This document shows, in pieces, positions 23,807 to 32,131 of a DNA stretch of 33,334 nucleotides (its first letter is position 1; every line of letters starts with the position of its first letter). Made by a program: the position numbers and the translations under genes. Below the pieces are notes generated by a model. The model made no database searches. It saw only the letters and a list, made by a program, of their open reading frames with translations, and was not told where the DNA came from. Location of the stretch: NCBI RefSeq assembly GCF_020829645.1, contig NZ_JAIVFS010000093.1, positions 1-33,334 of the forward strand. The letters are read 5' to 3'. This stretch comes from Nostoc mirabile CHAB5784. GTDB lineage: Bacteria; Cyanobacteriota; Cyanobacteriia; Cyanobacteriales; Nostocaceae.

Positions 23807-25153
23807 CTATTCATTCATATTTCGGTAAGTTGCAACTGCTGAAGGCGATATTCGGTTCAAATATCGGAATATCCAATATTTAAATATAGTATCTAAAATT
23901 ACTGGAAATGTAGCAATAAATAAGAATATAAAATCTCGATTTGCTGGTAATCCCCAATGACGCGATACACCTTCTAGGAGTACTTCCCAGCCATGAGGAG
24001 AGTGGAAACCTACAAATATATCGGTAAACAAAATGATGATAAATGCTTTGGCACTATCACTAAGTCCATAGACAATACGATCAAAGAAATCTTTAATCAC
24101 AGCAATAGAAGACTTGCTAACGAGTAAAAGCCAGATAAAAGCACCGACTGATAAAATATCTGCAAAAACATTTTTGATAGCATTAGAGCTTTCGTGACGA
24201 AATTCCTCAGCAAGCTCAACCGCCCTCTTTTTCATTTCAATTTCTATCTGATTGGGCAACAGTGGCGGAGCATTTCTAATGAAATTTTCAAATTTGAGTT
24301 TTTCTTCAAATCTTTGTAATTCTACAAGGGCTTCCTCTTCCATTTCGGCATTAAGGAATATCTGCATTTGCTCAGTGTCTCTAAACTCCTCAACAAGTGG
24401 CCCTACTACAAAACTTTTTGCTATCTGATGCGTCAGAAGTGGTACGATAACTAATAGTAAAATAAATCTAATAGATATTATTGTTCTTCTTTGAGCTTGA
24501 CGAAAATTCTGAATTACCTCTTGTTCAGAATTCGGGTCTAACTCAACTTGCAGACGAGTGATAGTACTTAAAATAGAGCGGGGTAAAACGCCCATTGTAT
24601 CAGCTTTAAGCTTTGGTTTTGGTCTTTTATCCGAGGTTTGAGTTGGTATTTGGGGTGGTAAACTTGGAGCGTTAACACGCAGCAAATTGTTGTCAGATAT
24701 TACAGGGTCATCTGGGATATTTGGAGGTTTGGCTACTAAAGCTTTAGAAGTTATCTGATCAGAAATTATTGTGTATTTGGATATAACTTGATCGATAAAG
24801 TTAAGCTTTTCCAAAACCAAAGAAGGACTGAGATGCTCTATATTTGCTTTTTGAGCAGCTTTTTGATTCTCTTCATCTAGAAACCAACGGCTTGCTCTAA
24901 ACTCTGTAAGCCGCATCTTGGCAGTTTTTAATAGCTTTTTTAAATCTGACTCAAAATAATCCATCACGCTCTTACTGTACATGGCTGAGTCAATGTCTAT
25001 TTTATTACCATTGAAATGCTTATTTTCTATTTCCTTAATTTTTAATGCTGCATCGTAAGCTTGATCTAAAGAACGTTCAGGAGTTTGTAAATACCATCGG
25101 TAAGCATCAAGTAAGAAAGAATATATTTTTTGGCTGAAAACAGAGTTTTTCAT
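23807..25153 (-). CDS. pcxA: Proton extrusion protein PcxA (CemA family)
   Basis: This is an inner-envelope membrane protein needed for light-induced proton extrusion, and indirectly for inorganic carbon uptake, in cyanobacteria; it is homologous to chloroplast CemA (Ycf10). The 448 residues divide into a soluble N-terminal extension of about 220 residues, as expected for cyanobacterial PcxA, and a C-terminal membrane domain. The domain includes SIRFILLLVIVPLLTHQIAK, the coiled segment EMEEEALVELQRFEEKL, and the highly conserved end with FFDRIVYGLSDSAKAFIIIL, TDIFVGFHSPHGWEVLLEG, HWGLPANRDFIFLFIATFPV and FKYWIFRYLNRISPSAVATY. It is divergent from the gene at 25241. Confidence 0.93.
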   Translation of the reverse strand: MKNSVFSQKIYSFLLDAYRWYLQTPERSLDQAYDAALKIKEIENKHFNGNKIDIDSAMYSKSVMDYFESDLKKLLKTAKMRLTEFRASRWFLDEENQKAAQKANIEHLSPSLVLEKLNFIDQVISKYTIISDQITSKALVAKPPNIPDDPVISDNNLLRVNAPSLPPQIPTQTSDKRPKPKLKADTMGVLPRSILSTITRLQVELDPNSEQEVIQNFRQAQRRTIISIRFILLLVIVPLLTHQIAKSFVVGPLVEEFRDTEQMQIFLNAEMEEEALVELQRFEEKLKFENFIRNAPPLLPNQIEIEMKKRAVELAEEFRHESSNAIKNVFADILSVGAFIWLLLVSKSSIAVIKDFFDRIVYGLSDSAKAFIIILFTDIFVGFHSPHGWEVLLEGVSRHWGLPANRDFIFLFIATFPVILDTIFKYWIFRYLNRISPSAVATYRNMNE

Positions 25154-25240
25154 TGGAGATAATCATCCAGCATTATTTGGTGATTCTTAACCTTAAGTTA
25201 ACGCACGAGATATACTAGCAAATCTATAAGGAGAAAGTTT

Positions 25241-27481
25241 GTGGTTTCTCATTCGGTTTGGATTGTTGGCACTAGCCGCAGTGGTAAGACAGCTCGCTTG
25301 GTAGAGCAATTTTGTAGTTGGGTACAACCTGAGAAGCAGTATACTGAATCATTTTATACAGAAAAATCATTACGTAAAAAGGGCGTTCATATACCCGAAT
25401 TTTTATATCTTAAACAAACAGAGCCAGGAGTTTTAGTCTTAGCTGCCAATGATGATAATCGTCGAGAATTGGGAGATATAATTGTTGCATCTACCTTAGG
25501 TAAATATCCGGTGCGTGCCAAGACACCGTTAGGTTTTTTCCAGGATGAAGTTATTTTATTTTGGCCGTTGCTAATTAACTCGTTGAAATTGAAGGCACAG
25601 TTTCCGGTAAGATTGCGCCCAGAAACGGAGCAAGAGTTAGCAACCAAACTCTGGCGTTCCCAATTAGACGAAGAAATTTTACGGATTGCGGGAGTGAATG
25701 AGTCTCGCTTGGTGCGTCGCATCCTAGATTTATTGCAATTAGCAGCTTACAGTGGTGTGGCTTGCGAAGATATTGCCCAGATTTTGACAAGGGGTCTGGG
25801 GGATAATACTACAACTTTAGAGCCGGAATTTCTAGCCTCTTTGCTCCTAGATTGGCGTAACTGGTGTTTAGAGAGAGGGTTACTAACTTATGGCATTATT
25901 ACTGAACTTTATAGTCAGCATTTATTAAGCGATCGCAATTACCAGCAGCACCTAATTAAACGCTATCAGGCTGTACTGGCGGATGATGTAGATGACTATC
26001 CTAGCGTAGCGCGTCTTTTGTTTGAGTTGCTATTAGATCAAGGTGCAGTCGCGGCGTTTAGTTACAATCCTGATGGTGCAGTGCGATTGGGATTGGGAGC
26101 AGACCCCAACTACCTAGAAGGGTTAGCAGAGCGTTGTCGGGTAGAAATCTTGACCGGCCCGCCTCCAGAGTCCCTTGGTGAGCAAGCTAAACAGATGGTG
26201 GAATTACTCACAGAACCGATGGTACTGTTGAGCTTACCAAAAACGGTGCATTCAATTCAAACCACCTCCCGCGCCCAACTATTGCGGCAAACAGCAGAGG
26301 AAATTGCTAATGCCATCCAATCACAGCAAGTCAAACCAGAAGAAGTGGCGATTATAGCACCAGGTTTAGATGCGATCGCTGGTTATACCCTAGTAGAAAT
26401 CCTCGTTAAGCAAAACATCCAGGTAGAATCGTTGAATGACCAACGTCCCTTAGTTAGTTCACCCGTGATTCGCGCATTACTCACCATGCTGGCACTAGTT
26501 TATCCCGGCTTGGGACGCCTCGTAGATCGGGATGCCGTGGCAGAAATGCTGGTTGTCTTGAGTAGAAAACAACAATCACCAGAAAACTCCTCACTCCTAA
26601 CAGACGCGATTAATCCTAAAGACGCGATTAATCCTAAAGACGCGATTAATCGCGTCTCTACTGATATTGACCCGGTACGCGCTGGTTTGATTGCAGATTA
26701 CTGCTTTGTGCCGCATCCCGATCGCCCCAACTTGCTACCAGTATCAGCCTTCGAGCGCTGGGATAGAATCGGCTATGCAGCGACTACAGCATATAATGAG
26801 ATATTGCAGTGGTTAGAACAGCAGCGATCGCAACAAGAATTGCGTTTAATTCCCAGTCCCATTTCCCTCTTAGACAGAGCAATTGTGCGCTTTTTGTGGA
26901 ATGGTAGTAATCTCCCCTATGAACAACTAGCAGCATTACGAGAATTATTAGAAACCGCCCAACACTACTGGGAAATCGACACCAGGTTACGACAAATTGC
27001 CCCAGCAAAGACAACGCCTCACACAACTCTTATCGAATTCATTCAACTACTGCGACGTGGGACTATTACCGCCAACCCTTACCCTGTGCGCCCTATTGGT
27101 GGAGCGAGAAAGGCTGTCACCTTAGCAACTATATTTCAATATCGATCTAGTAGGCGATCGCACCGTTGGCATTTTTGGCTAGATGCTGGTTCACCTCTAT
27201 GGGCCAAAGGTGGTGCAGCAACTTTGTTTGGTGCGCCGTTTTTCCTGCAAGACAGGTTAGGTGAACCTTGGACAGCAGAAGATGAGAAATTGGCGGAAGA
27301 ACAAAGACTGCGAAGGATATTGACAGATTTACTCTCTCGTGTATCCGAGAGAGTTTATTTGTGTCACAGCGATTTAGCCGTAAATGGACAAGAACAATTA
27401 GGGCCACTGTTACCCTTAGTAAATGCTTGTGTGACGGTTATTTCTGAGGCTAATGAGAAGCTCAGATCCCCGGCATCTTAA
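25241..27481 (+). CDS. P-loop AddB/UvrD-like recombination protein
   Basis: The 746-residue protein starts at a GTG. A Walker A motif stands at the very N-terminus: IVGTSRSGKTARL (K16). Later segments such as VEEILVK-type helices, EIANAIQSQQVKPEEVAIIA (about 355-374) and WHFWLDAGSPLWAKGGAAT with YLCHSD near the end follow the layout of AddB/RexB-like or UvrD-like DNA repair proteins. I see no PD-(D/E)XK nuclease block and no Fe-S cysteines. Cyanobacterial homologues are usually annotated as recombinase-family proteins. Residues about 455-474 are translated tandem repeat (DAINPK, DAINPK, DAINR) and are probably a late insertion. The exact reaction is not established. Confidence 0.65.
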   Translation: MVSHSVWIVGTSRSGKTARLVEQFCSWVQPEKQYTESFYTEKSLRKKGVHIPEFLYLKQTEPGVLVLAANDDNRRELGDIIVASTLGKYPVRAKTPLGFFQDEVILFWPLLINSLKLKAQFPVRLRPETEQELATKLWRSQLDEEILRIAGVNESRLVRRILDLLQLAAYSGVACEDIAQILTRGLGDNTTTLEPEFLASLLLDWRNWCLERGLLTYGIITELYSQHLLSDRNYQQHLIKRYQAVLADDVDDYPSVARLLFELLLDQGAVAAFSYNPDGAVRLGLGADPNYLEGLAERCRVEILTGPPPESLGEQAKQMVELLTEPMVLLSLPKTVHSIQTTSRAQLLRQTAEEIANAIQSQQVKPEEVAIIAPGLDAIAGYTLVEILVKQNIQVESLNDQRPLVSSPVIRALLTMLALVYPGLGRLVDRDAVAEMLVVLSRKQQSPENSSLLTDAINPKDAINPKDAINRVSTDIDPVRAGLIADYCFVPHPDRPNLLPVSAFERWDRIGYAATTAYNEILQWLEQQRSQQELRLIPSPISLLDRAIVRFLWNGSNLPYEQLAALRELLETAQHYWEIDTRLRQIAPAKTTPHTTLIEFIQLLRRGTITANPYPVRPIGGARKAVTLATIFQYRSSRRSHRWHFWLDAGSPLWAKGGAATLFGAPFFLQDRLGEPWTAEDEKLAEEQRLRRILTDLLSRVSERVYLCHSDLAVNGQEQLGPLLPLVNACVTVISEANEKLRSPAS
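26586..26663 (+). repeat. Intergenic-type repeat inserted in frame in the AddB-like gene
   Basis: CTCCTCACTCCTAACAGACG is followed by two 18-bp units GACGCGATTAATCCTAAA and then the palindrome GACGCGATTAATCGCGTC with TCTACT. Both repeat words are intergenic elsewhere in this window (4991-5109, 12711-12728). The 18-bp period is six codons, so the frame stays open. Confidence 0.9.
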
Positions 27482-27493
27482 AATAATTCGCAA

Positions 27494-27650
27494 TTAGGGA
27501 CTTGCAACAAATAAATTATCCAATCTTGTAGGGTGGACAGCGTTCGACTGAGCGCTCACGCCGAAGTTTTGTCCGCCTTTGGCTACGGGCGGGCGAGACA
27601 CCCACCCCACAAGAAATAGTTGAGTATTTTTGATTTGGAAGTCCCTAACA
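27494..27650. repeat. Inverted-repeat element, about 157 bp
   Basis: TTAGGGACTTGCAA at 27494 and TTGGAAGTCCCTAA ending at 27650 are the outer inverted ends. CTTGTAGGGTGG (27525) and CCACCCCACAAG (27602-27613) form an inner pair. The middle is GCGCTCACGCCG and GGCTACGGGCGGGCGAG, interspersed-repeat sequence. There is no coding capacity. It is a MITE-like element. Confidence 0.7.
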
Positions 27651-27773
27651 CCAAATCTAGAACGCTACCAACCTGCTCACTTATATTATTGTGACTTTGA
27701 TTGTACTGCTTGGATTGCTGTACAGTCTGATTGACCAATCCTTATCTTGCAAAATGGTTATGATTCATTAGCT

Positions 27774-28022
27774 GTAAGGTTCGTAGACTGTCCACACTGC
27801 CAAATGCAGCACGATAGGGATATCAACGCCGCAATAAATATTAAAAATGAAGGACTGCGATTACTTGTGCCGAGCAAAGCCGAAGTATGGGCGTTAGGAA
27901 CTAGCGCTTCTGCCCTTGGAGGGGATGTAAGACCAAAATCTTCGGGACGTAAAAAATCCATGAAAACTGAGGCAATCCCCAATGAATTGGGAAGCCTACA
28001 CTGTTCGGTAGAGTGTAGATAG
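27774..28022 (+). pseudogene. C-terminal remnant of a TnpB (IS200/IS605 OrfB) gene
   Basis: The frame contains VDCPHCQMQHDRDINAAINI, the zinc-finger half and the terminal DRD-x-NAA-NI block of the RuvC domain in TnpB. It is followed by the typical IS605-type tail ALGTSASALGGDVRPKSSGR. The upstream three quarters of TnpB (about 300 residues) are absent; what precedes is the inverted-repeat element and unrelated sequence. Only one CxxC pair of the zinc ribbon remains. It is a dead fragment. TnpB proteins are RNA-guided nucleases ancestral to Cas12, but this piece cannot be active. Confidence 0.8.
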
Positions 28023-28065
28023 TTCACAATAGTAAATAAGGTAAAGATATATATCATCAAAATCA

Positions 28066-28734
28066 ATGGCACTATTCGGATTTGGCAAAAAGGCAGTTAT
28101 GCCCACACCTGAGGAAGCTTTGTCAGGAAGGGCACAATCTATGTCAGTACCCGCAACTCATTATGTCAATAAGAATCCCTTACAACCTCCTTATCCCGAT
28201 GGATTAGAGAAGGCAATTTTTGGCTTGGGCTGTTTTTGGGGTGCAGAACGCAAATTCTGGCAACTTAAAGGAGTTTACACCACCGCAGTCGGTTATGCTG
28301 CTGGGTTCACACCCAACCCCACCTATGAAGAAGTATGTAGTGGGCGAACCGGTCACAATGAAGTGGTGTTGGTTGTGTTTGATCCCAAAGTAATTAGTTA
28401 TTCTGAACTACTCAAAGTCTTCTGGGAAAGCCACAATCCAACCCAAGGGATGCGCCAAGGTAATGATGCTGGCACTCAATACCGTTCGGGAATTTATGTA
28501 TATTCCGAAAGTCAAAAGCAGCTAGCAGAAGCATCGCGGGAAGCTTATCAGCAAGCCCTCAACGGTGCAGGTTATGGCAAGATTACTACAGAAATCTTAG
28601 ATGCCCCGGAATTCTACTACGCAGAAGCTTACCATCAGCAATACCTGGCTAAAAATCCCAACGGCTATTGTGGTTTAGGAGGGACAAACGTATCTTGTCC
28701 CGTGGGTGTAGTTGAATCGCAAGTTAGTAGTTAG
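28066..28734 (+). CDS. msrA: Peptide methionine (S)-S-oxide reductase MsrA
   Basis: The enzyme repairs oxidised methionine (S-sulfoxide) in proteins using thioredoxin. The 222-residue protein has the catalytic motif GLGCFWGAE (Cys56), VGYAAGFTPNPTYEEVCSG, GHNEVV, FWESHNPT, GTQYRS and the FYYAEAYHQQYL segment typical of MsrA. C-terminal Cys202 and Cys211 (GYCGLGGTNVSC) fit resolving and recycling cysteines. No signal peptide is seen, so it acts in the cytosol. No strong Shine-Dalgarno precedes ATG 28066. It stands alone, just downstream of the TnpB remnant. Confidence 0.96.
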   Translation: MALFGFGKKAVMPTPEEALSGRAQSMSVPATHYVNKNPLQPPYPDGLEKAIFGLGCFWGAERKFWQLKGVYTTAVGYAAGFTPNPTYEEVCSGRTGHNEVVLVVFDPKVISYSELLKVFWESHNPTQGMRQGNDAGTQYRSGIYVYSESQKQLAEASREAYQQALNGAGYGKITTEILDAPEFYYAEAYHQQYLAKNPNGYCGLGGTNVSCPVGVVESQVSS

Positions 28735-28811
28735 AAATAGAGTTGGTAGGGTAGTCAACTTAATGTGAGTTCGACGAACCTCTCCCTGCTTGAACTAAAG
28801 TTCAAGTCTGT

Positions 28812-28832
28812 CCCTCTCCGAGTCGGAGAGGG
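28812..28832 (+). terminator. Hairpin downstream of msrA, possible terminator
   Basis: CCCTCTCCGAGTCGGAGAGGG is a near-perfect stem 77 bases after the msrA stop. It is followed by ATATGTTTTG rather than a clean T tract, so termination is only possible. It may also be part of an interspersed repeat. Confidence 0.35.
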
Positions 28833-28859
28833 ATATGTTTTGTCTAGTTAAGAATATTT

Positions 28860-28933
28860 GTAGGTTGGGTTGAGGCTTGGCAAAACCCAACAAACACCGT
28901 AAAAAGTTGGGTTTCGTTCCTCAACCCAACTAC
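28860..28933. repeat. GTAGGTTGGGTTGAGG inverted-repeat element
   Basis: GTAGGTTGGGTTGAGG at the left and CCTCAACCCAACTAC at the right flank about 45 bases containing AAAACCCAACAAACACCG and AAAGTTGGGTTTCG, an inner inverted pair. It is a small non-coding element between msrA and the frameshifted gene. Confidence 0.75.
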
Positions 28934-28970
28934 ACATTTTTCTTTTTGGGCTTAACCGAACCGTATTGCG

Positions 28971-29344
28971 TTATAGTTCAGTAATTTCTGAACGCCAGCG
29001 AAATACCTTTCTCATCATAAATATAGCTATACTTGCACCTATTGCGCCGAATATATAAAATATTATACTCAAAATGGAGAATTCAGGGAAATTTTGATTA
29101 TGAGAAATAATTACTTTAAGTATTTCATTTAAATTCTTGTCTTTAAGATAAAAAATGTCCCAAATTACTAGAGCTTCATACCCTCCTATAGTCCCAATTA
29201 ATAGTCTAAATATCTCAATAAAAAATTGTTTTTCCTTGTGATAATTAAAGTAACTATTCCAGCAAATGCTCCTCCAAACAAACTTGTTGTAGTTAATATT
29301 ATGAGAAGTTTTAATACCCATTGATCGAAAAATTCAAGTTGCAT
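28971..29344 (-). pseudogene. Frameshifted small membrane-protein gene
   Basis: ATG 29344 opens MQLEFFDQWVLKLLIILTTT, then SLFGGAFAGIVTLIITRKNNF, a plausible N-terminal membrane hairpin, and then stops early. A second frame continues from the same spot with FFIEIFRLLIGTIGGYEALV and, near the end, IIFYIFGAIGASIAIFMMRK, finishing RWRSEITEL at 28971. The switch is at a run of six T (minus strand, 29225-29220). One more T would join the two frames into about 123 residues with three to four membrane helices. The alternative start MGIKTSHNINYN lies in a frame that reads poorly. This may be a mutation, sequencing error or slippage site. The family is not recognised. Confidence 0.65.
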
Positions 29345-29447
29345 AATATAAATTATTTATGACGATAAAATTTTTATAAATTCAAAATATTATTAATTAT
29401 CTACAGCTAAAAAATTTAATAATAAATCACTTGGCGATGAGTTTCAT

Positions 29448-29523
29448 AGGGTGTGTTAGCGATCGCCTAAAGTATCGAAAGTATTGCGATAGTGCGTTAG
29501 CCAAGGACATAACGCACCCTACA
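29448..29523. repeat. AGGGTGTGTTAG / AACGCACCCTAC inverted-repeat element
   Basis: TAGGGTGTGTTAGCGATCGC at the left and GGACATAACGCACCCTAC at the right form imperfect inverted ends about 75 bases apart. There is a HIP1 site inside. It is non-coding. Confidence 0.6.
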
Positions 29524-29526
29524 AGA

Positions 29527-30210
29527 TTACGAATTACGAATTAAATGAGCTATGCGTTTTAACACTTTGACAACAGTATGTAGGTCATCCCCACGATTTA
29601 GTGACAGTGTGTAAGATAATGCATATCTCGGTGTACCCTGTTTCGTCAACTTAATAAATTGAAATTCCCGACCATTGATTACAAAACCATAGGTAGGTTT
29701 ATCATTCCCAGGATTAGCCAACATATAAGCTAATGCTTGAGGAATTGCTACCTCCAAAGAATATTCTGCTCGTTTCGCTTCAATAATCAGAACCCAAAAT
29801 GGAGGATGGAACACTAAAATGTCAATACGTCCTCTGATAATAGTGCCTTCGTCTTCAGAAGAGATTTTTACCTCTTGTTCTGAGGCAATGTAGAAAGGCG
29901 GTTGATAAAAACCTGCTAGACGTAATAGTGGAGATAGCACCACCATTTTGACTACAGGTTCCAAAATAGGATATTTCGATAGATACAAATATTCTGCCTT
30001 GACTTCGTTGAGAGATTGCTTTTCTAAGTCACTCAACTCAGGTAAATCATGCCGCCATTCTGAAAAAAAATCTTCGTCGTCTGCAAGTTTTAGACCAAAT
30101 TCATCAATAAGTTGGGCTAGGGTGATATCTTTTCCTTGAAGAATTTGAACCATTTGTTGAACCCTTGTACTTATCTGGCTAAAAAACCCTCGCTTGATAT
30201 TTACCCTCAT
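29527..30210 (-). CDS. PD-(D/E)XK nuclease-like protein
   Basis: The 227-residue protein has GRIDILVFHPPFWVLIIEAK: D130, then E144 and K146, the D...ExK core of PD-(D/E)XK nucleases as found in type I restriction R-subunit N-terminal domains. EQEVKIS (111-117) and the trailing ALAYMLAN helix fit the fold. No helicase or methylase accompanies it, and many cyanobacteria carry such orphan proteins, so a restriction role is not established. The start is 6 bases after the stop of the upstream kinase gene, suggesting one transcript. The N-terminal 100 residues are helical and uninformative. The stop runs into ACGAATTACGAATTA repeat sequence. Confidence 0.7.
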   Translation of the reverse strand: MRVNIKRGFFSQISTRVQQMVQILQGKDITLAQLIDEFGLKLADDEDFFSEWRHDLPELSDLEKQSLNEVKAEYLYLSKYPILEPVVKMVVLSPLLRLAGFYQPPFYIASEQEVKISSEDEGTIIRGRIDILVFHPPFWVLIIEAKRAEYSLEVAIPQALAYMLANPGNDKPTYGFVINGREFQFIKLTKQGTPRYALSYTLSLNRGDDLHTVVKVLKRIAHLIRNS

Positions 30211-30216
30211 ACTGCC

Positions 30217-31434
30217 TTACAGTGCCGATTTCAATAAATCGATCGCTATAGATTTGAGCAAATCGAACGCTCCAGCCCATAACATAATACTAATCGGCCC
30301 TCCAATTAAAATACCAGCGATCGCCCAACCTCTCTGATGCGCTTTGAATTGTTCAATACTGTTCCACCGTCTACTTTTCCAAGCCCATTCATTGCCTTTT
30401 GCACCGAATGCGATCGCCAGAAACAACGAAAATTTTGGTATAAAACAGAACACTCCACACCACACTTGATTTGGCCACATCCACAACCAAGGCATGAGAA
30501 ATGCGCCCCAATTCCAACCGAGAATTTCCTCTGGGACTGTCTCATTGTGATTATTTATCCCACATCCAGAATTGTTGATTATTTCTTTTAGCGGCAAAAG
30601 CTGATTCTTGTTTGCGGATTTGATAGCCAAACGAGATTTGAGAACATTCAGCGCTTCGCAGGCATTAGTAAATCGTTGTTCTGGAGCAGGTTCTATCAAC
30701 TTTTGTAGCCAATTGACAAAACTGGGACTCAAGTTAACTCGGTCTGCAAATTGCAGCCGCAAATCCTGCTGGGGTAAATCAGAGGGGGAAGTTCCTGTTA
30801 ACAAATGAATTAAAGTAGCTCCCAGTGCATAGAGGTCTGAAGCCGCAACCGCTCGACCACCAAATTGTTCCATTGGGGCATAACCATAAGTACCGACAAC
30901 GGTAAAAGTAACGCCCTCTCTTGCCGCTTTATCCTGAACTGCACCAAAATCAACTAAATAAATCCGATTATCTTCGCCCCAGATTAAATTACTCGGTTTA
31001 ATATCTCTATGCAGCACCCCTGGATTCAACTCATGTAGATAAATGAGAATATTTAAAACCTCAACAGCAATTTTTCTCGCTCGCTTTTCACTAAACCTTT
31101 CGCCAATAGCAAGTTTTTCCTTGAGCGACTCACCAGGAATATATTCTTGTATTAAGGCAAACCAGAGTGTGCGATCGTCGATACAAAAATAATCTATATA
31201 TCGAGGGATGCGGGGATGATTTAGCTGTTTAAGAATTTGTGCTTCCCTCTCAAAAAGTTTCAAGTCATCCCACTGCACAGTACCGCCAAAGGCCAAAAGT
31301 TTGACCACAACGGTAGAATTTTCGCCATCAGAGGCTTGTAAATCCTTAGCTAGCCAAGTTTGACGAATTCCATTGTTGCCGAGTTGGCGTTGAATTTGAT
31401 AACGGTCTTGTAATATCTGTTCTGCTTGCAGCAT
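30217..31434 (-). CDS. Serine/threonine protein kinase with C-terminal membrane domain
   Basis: The 405-residue protein is a Hanks-type kinase for about 270 residues: VVVKLL (Lys45), FEREAQILKQL (Glu64), LHRDIKPSNLIW (Asp144, Asn149), VDFGAV (Asp162) and GTYGYAPMEQFGG. The glycine loop is degenerate (LGNNGIRQTW), a trait I recall as common in this cyanobacterial subfamily. The catalytic residues are intact, so activity is expected. The C-terminal 130 residues are Trp-rich and hydrophobic (WNWGAFLMPWLWMWPNQVWC, FSLFLAIAFGAKGNEWAW, GWAIAGILIGGPISIMLWAG), giving two or three membrane helices that tether the kinase. Its target is unknown. The PD-(D/E)XK gene follows after 6 bases. Confidence 0.88.
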   Translation of the reverse strand: MLQAEQILQDRYQIQRQLGNNGIRQTWLAKDLQASDGENSTVVVKLLAFGGTVQWDDLKLFEREAQILKQLNHPRIPRYIDYFCIDDRTLWFALIQEYIPGESLKEKLAIGERFSEKRARKIAVEVLNILIYLHELNPGVLHRDIKPSNLIWGEDNRIYLVDFGAVQDKAAREGVTFTVVGTYGYAPMEQFGGRAVAASDLYALGATLIHLLTGTSPSDLPQQDLRLQFADRVNLSPSFVNWLQKLIEPAPEQRFTNACEALNVLKSRLAIKSANKNQLLPLKEIINNSGCGINNHNETVPEEILGWNWGAFLMPWLWMWPNQVWCGVFCFIPKFSLFLAIAFGAKGNEWAWKSRRWNSIEQFKAHQRGWAIAGILIGGPISIMLWAGAFDLLKSIAIDLLKSAL

Positions 31435-31618
31435 CTGACACCTGCTGGCAATTTACGTTGATCTGATTCCCTTATATTCAAGGATAGTCATTATCTACAG
31501 AAACTGGGGGAGCCAGATAATTTATTGAAAGCAGTTGAAGATTCCAACTTTGGGGTTCTCTAGAAAATTAGTGCGAATAATAATTCGCATATACTATAAA
31601 TAATAGTAGAGATTAAAA

Positions 31619-32131
31619 CTGGCCAAAGAAGCACAAGCAAAACAGATTATCATCTATGCCAATCAAGACGGTTACGAGCCGTTTGTAGAGTGGATGGATA
31701 ATTTACGCGAAACAAGGAAAACGACGCATACTGCAACGCCTACGCCGCTTTGAACAAGGCAATTACGGCGATGTTGCACCAATAGGAGATGGTTTAAGCG
31801 AGTTGCGAATGTTCTTTGGTTCTGGTTATCGCGTCTATTTTGGTGAAGATGCTGAAAATATTAGACCTCTTGCAAAAGTCGAACATCCGCCCGAAAATAA
31901 ATTTTCGGGCTAATAGCTCAAGTCGGTTTAAACCGACTAATAACAATAATTTTAGTCCGTTTAAACGGACTTTTGCTATAAGAGAGGGACTTGAGTCCCT
32001 GGCGGATCAAGGATTTTCGCAAGAGGTTTATTGTTGTCGTACTGTGTGGAGGCGACAAAAGCACACAGAATCAGGACATCGAAGACGCAAAAGCTTACTG
32101 GAAGGAGTACCTAAGCGGTGAGAAAATTTAG
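31619..32131 (+). pseudogene. RelE/HigB-type toxin gene broken by a frameshift and an inserted element
   Basis: Three pieces read as one toxin of the RelE/ParE/HigB superfamily. Piece 1 in frame from 31619 reads IIIYANQDGYEPFVEWMDNL. A one-base shift near 31715 leads to piece 2, KRRILQRLRRFEQGNYGDVA, then LSELRMFFGSGYRVYFGEDA. After codon ATT at 31860 a 166-bp palindromic element intervenes, ending at 32028. Piece 3, IVVVLCGGDKSTQNQDIEDA then KAYWKEYLSGEKI, ends at TAG 32129-32131. Joining pieces 2 and 3 gives ENIVVVLCGGDKS, as in intact relatives. No standard start codon is visible for piece 1 (CTG at 31619). The toxin is inactive as written. Its end overlaps the antitoxin start by 14 bases. 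Confidence 0.85.
31863..32028. mobile_element. Nested-palindrome element, copy 4, inserted in a toxin gene, TATT duplication
   Basis: The ends AGACCTCTTGCAAAAGTC and ATTTTCGCAAGAGGTT are imperfect inverted repeats. TATT flanks both sides (31859-31862 and 32029-32032). The interior has GAAAATAAATTTTC, GGGCTAATAGCTCAAGTCGG, GTCGGTTTAAACCGAC, GTCCGTTTAAACGGAC and GGGACTTGAGTCCC palindromes. Its core is shared with copies at 8809, 13641 and 14939. There is no coding capacity. Confidence 0.85.

Noticed and set aside
27758..28072. 104-codon minus-strand frame
   Set aside because: It is antisense to the TnpB remnant, which has recognisable zinc-finger and RuvC-end motifs.
29263..29321. N-terminus MGIKTSHNINYN of the 116-codon frame
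   Set aside because: The other frame from 29344 gives a far better membrane N-terminus that joins at the T6 run.
31816..32121. 101-codon plus-strand frame
   Set aside because: It is an accidental frame through toxin fragment and palindromic element; the toxin reads in other frames.
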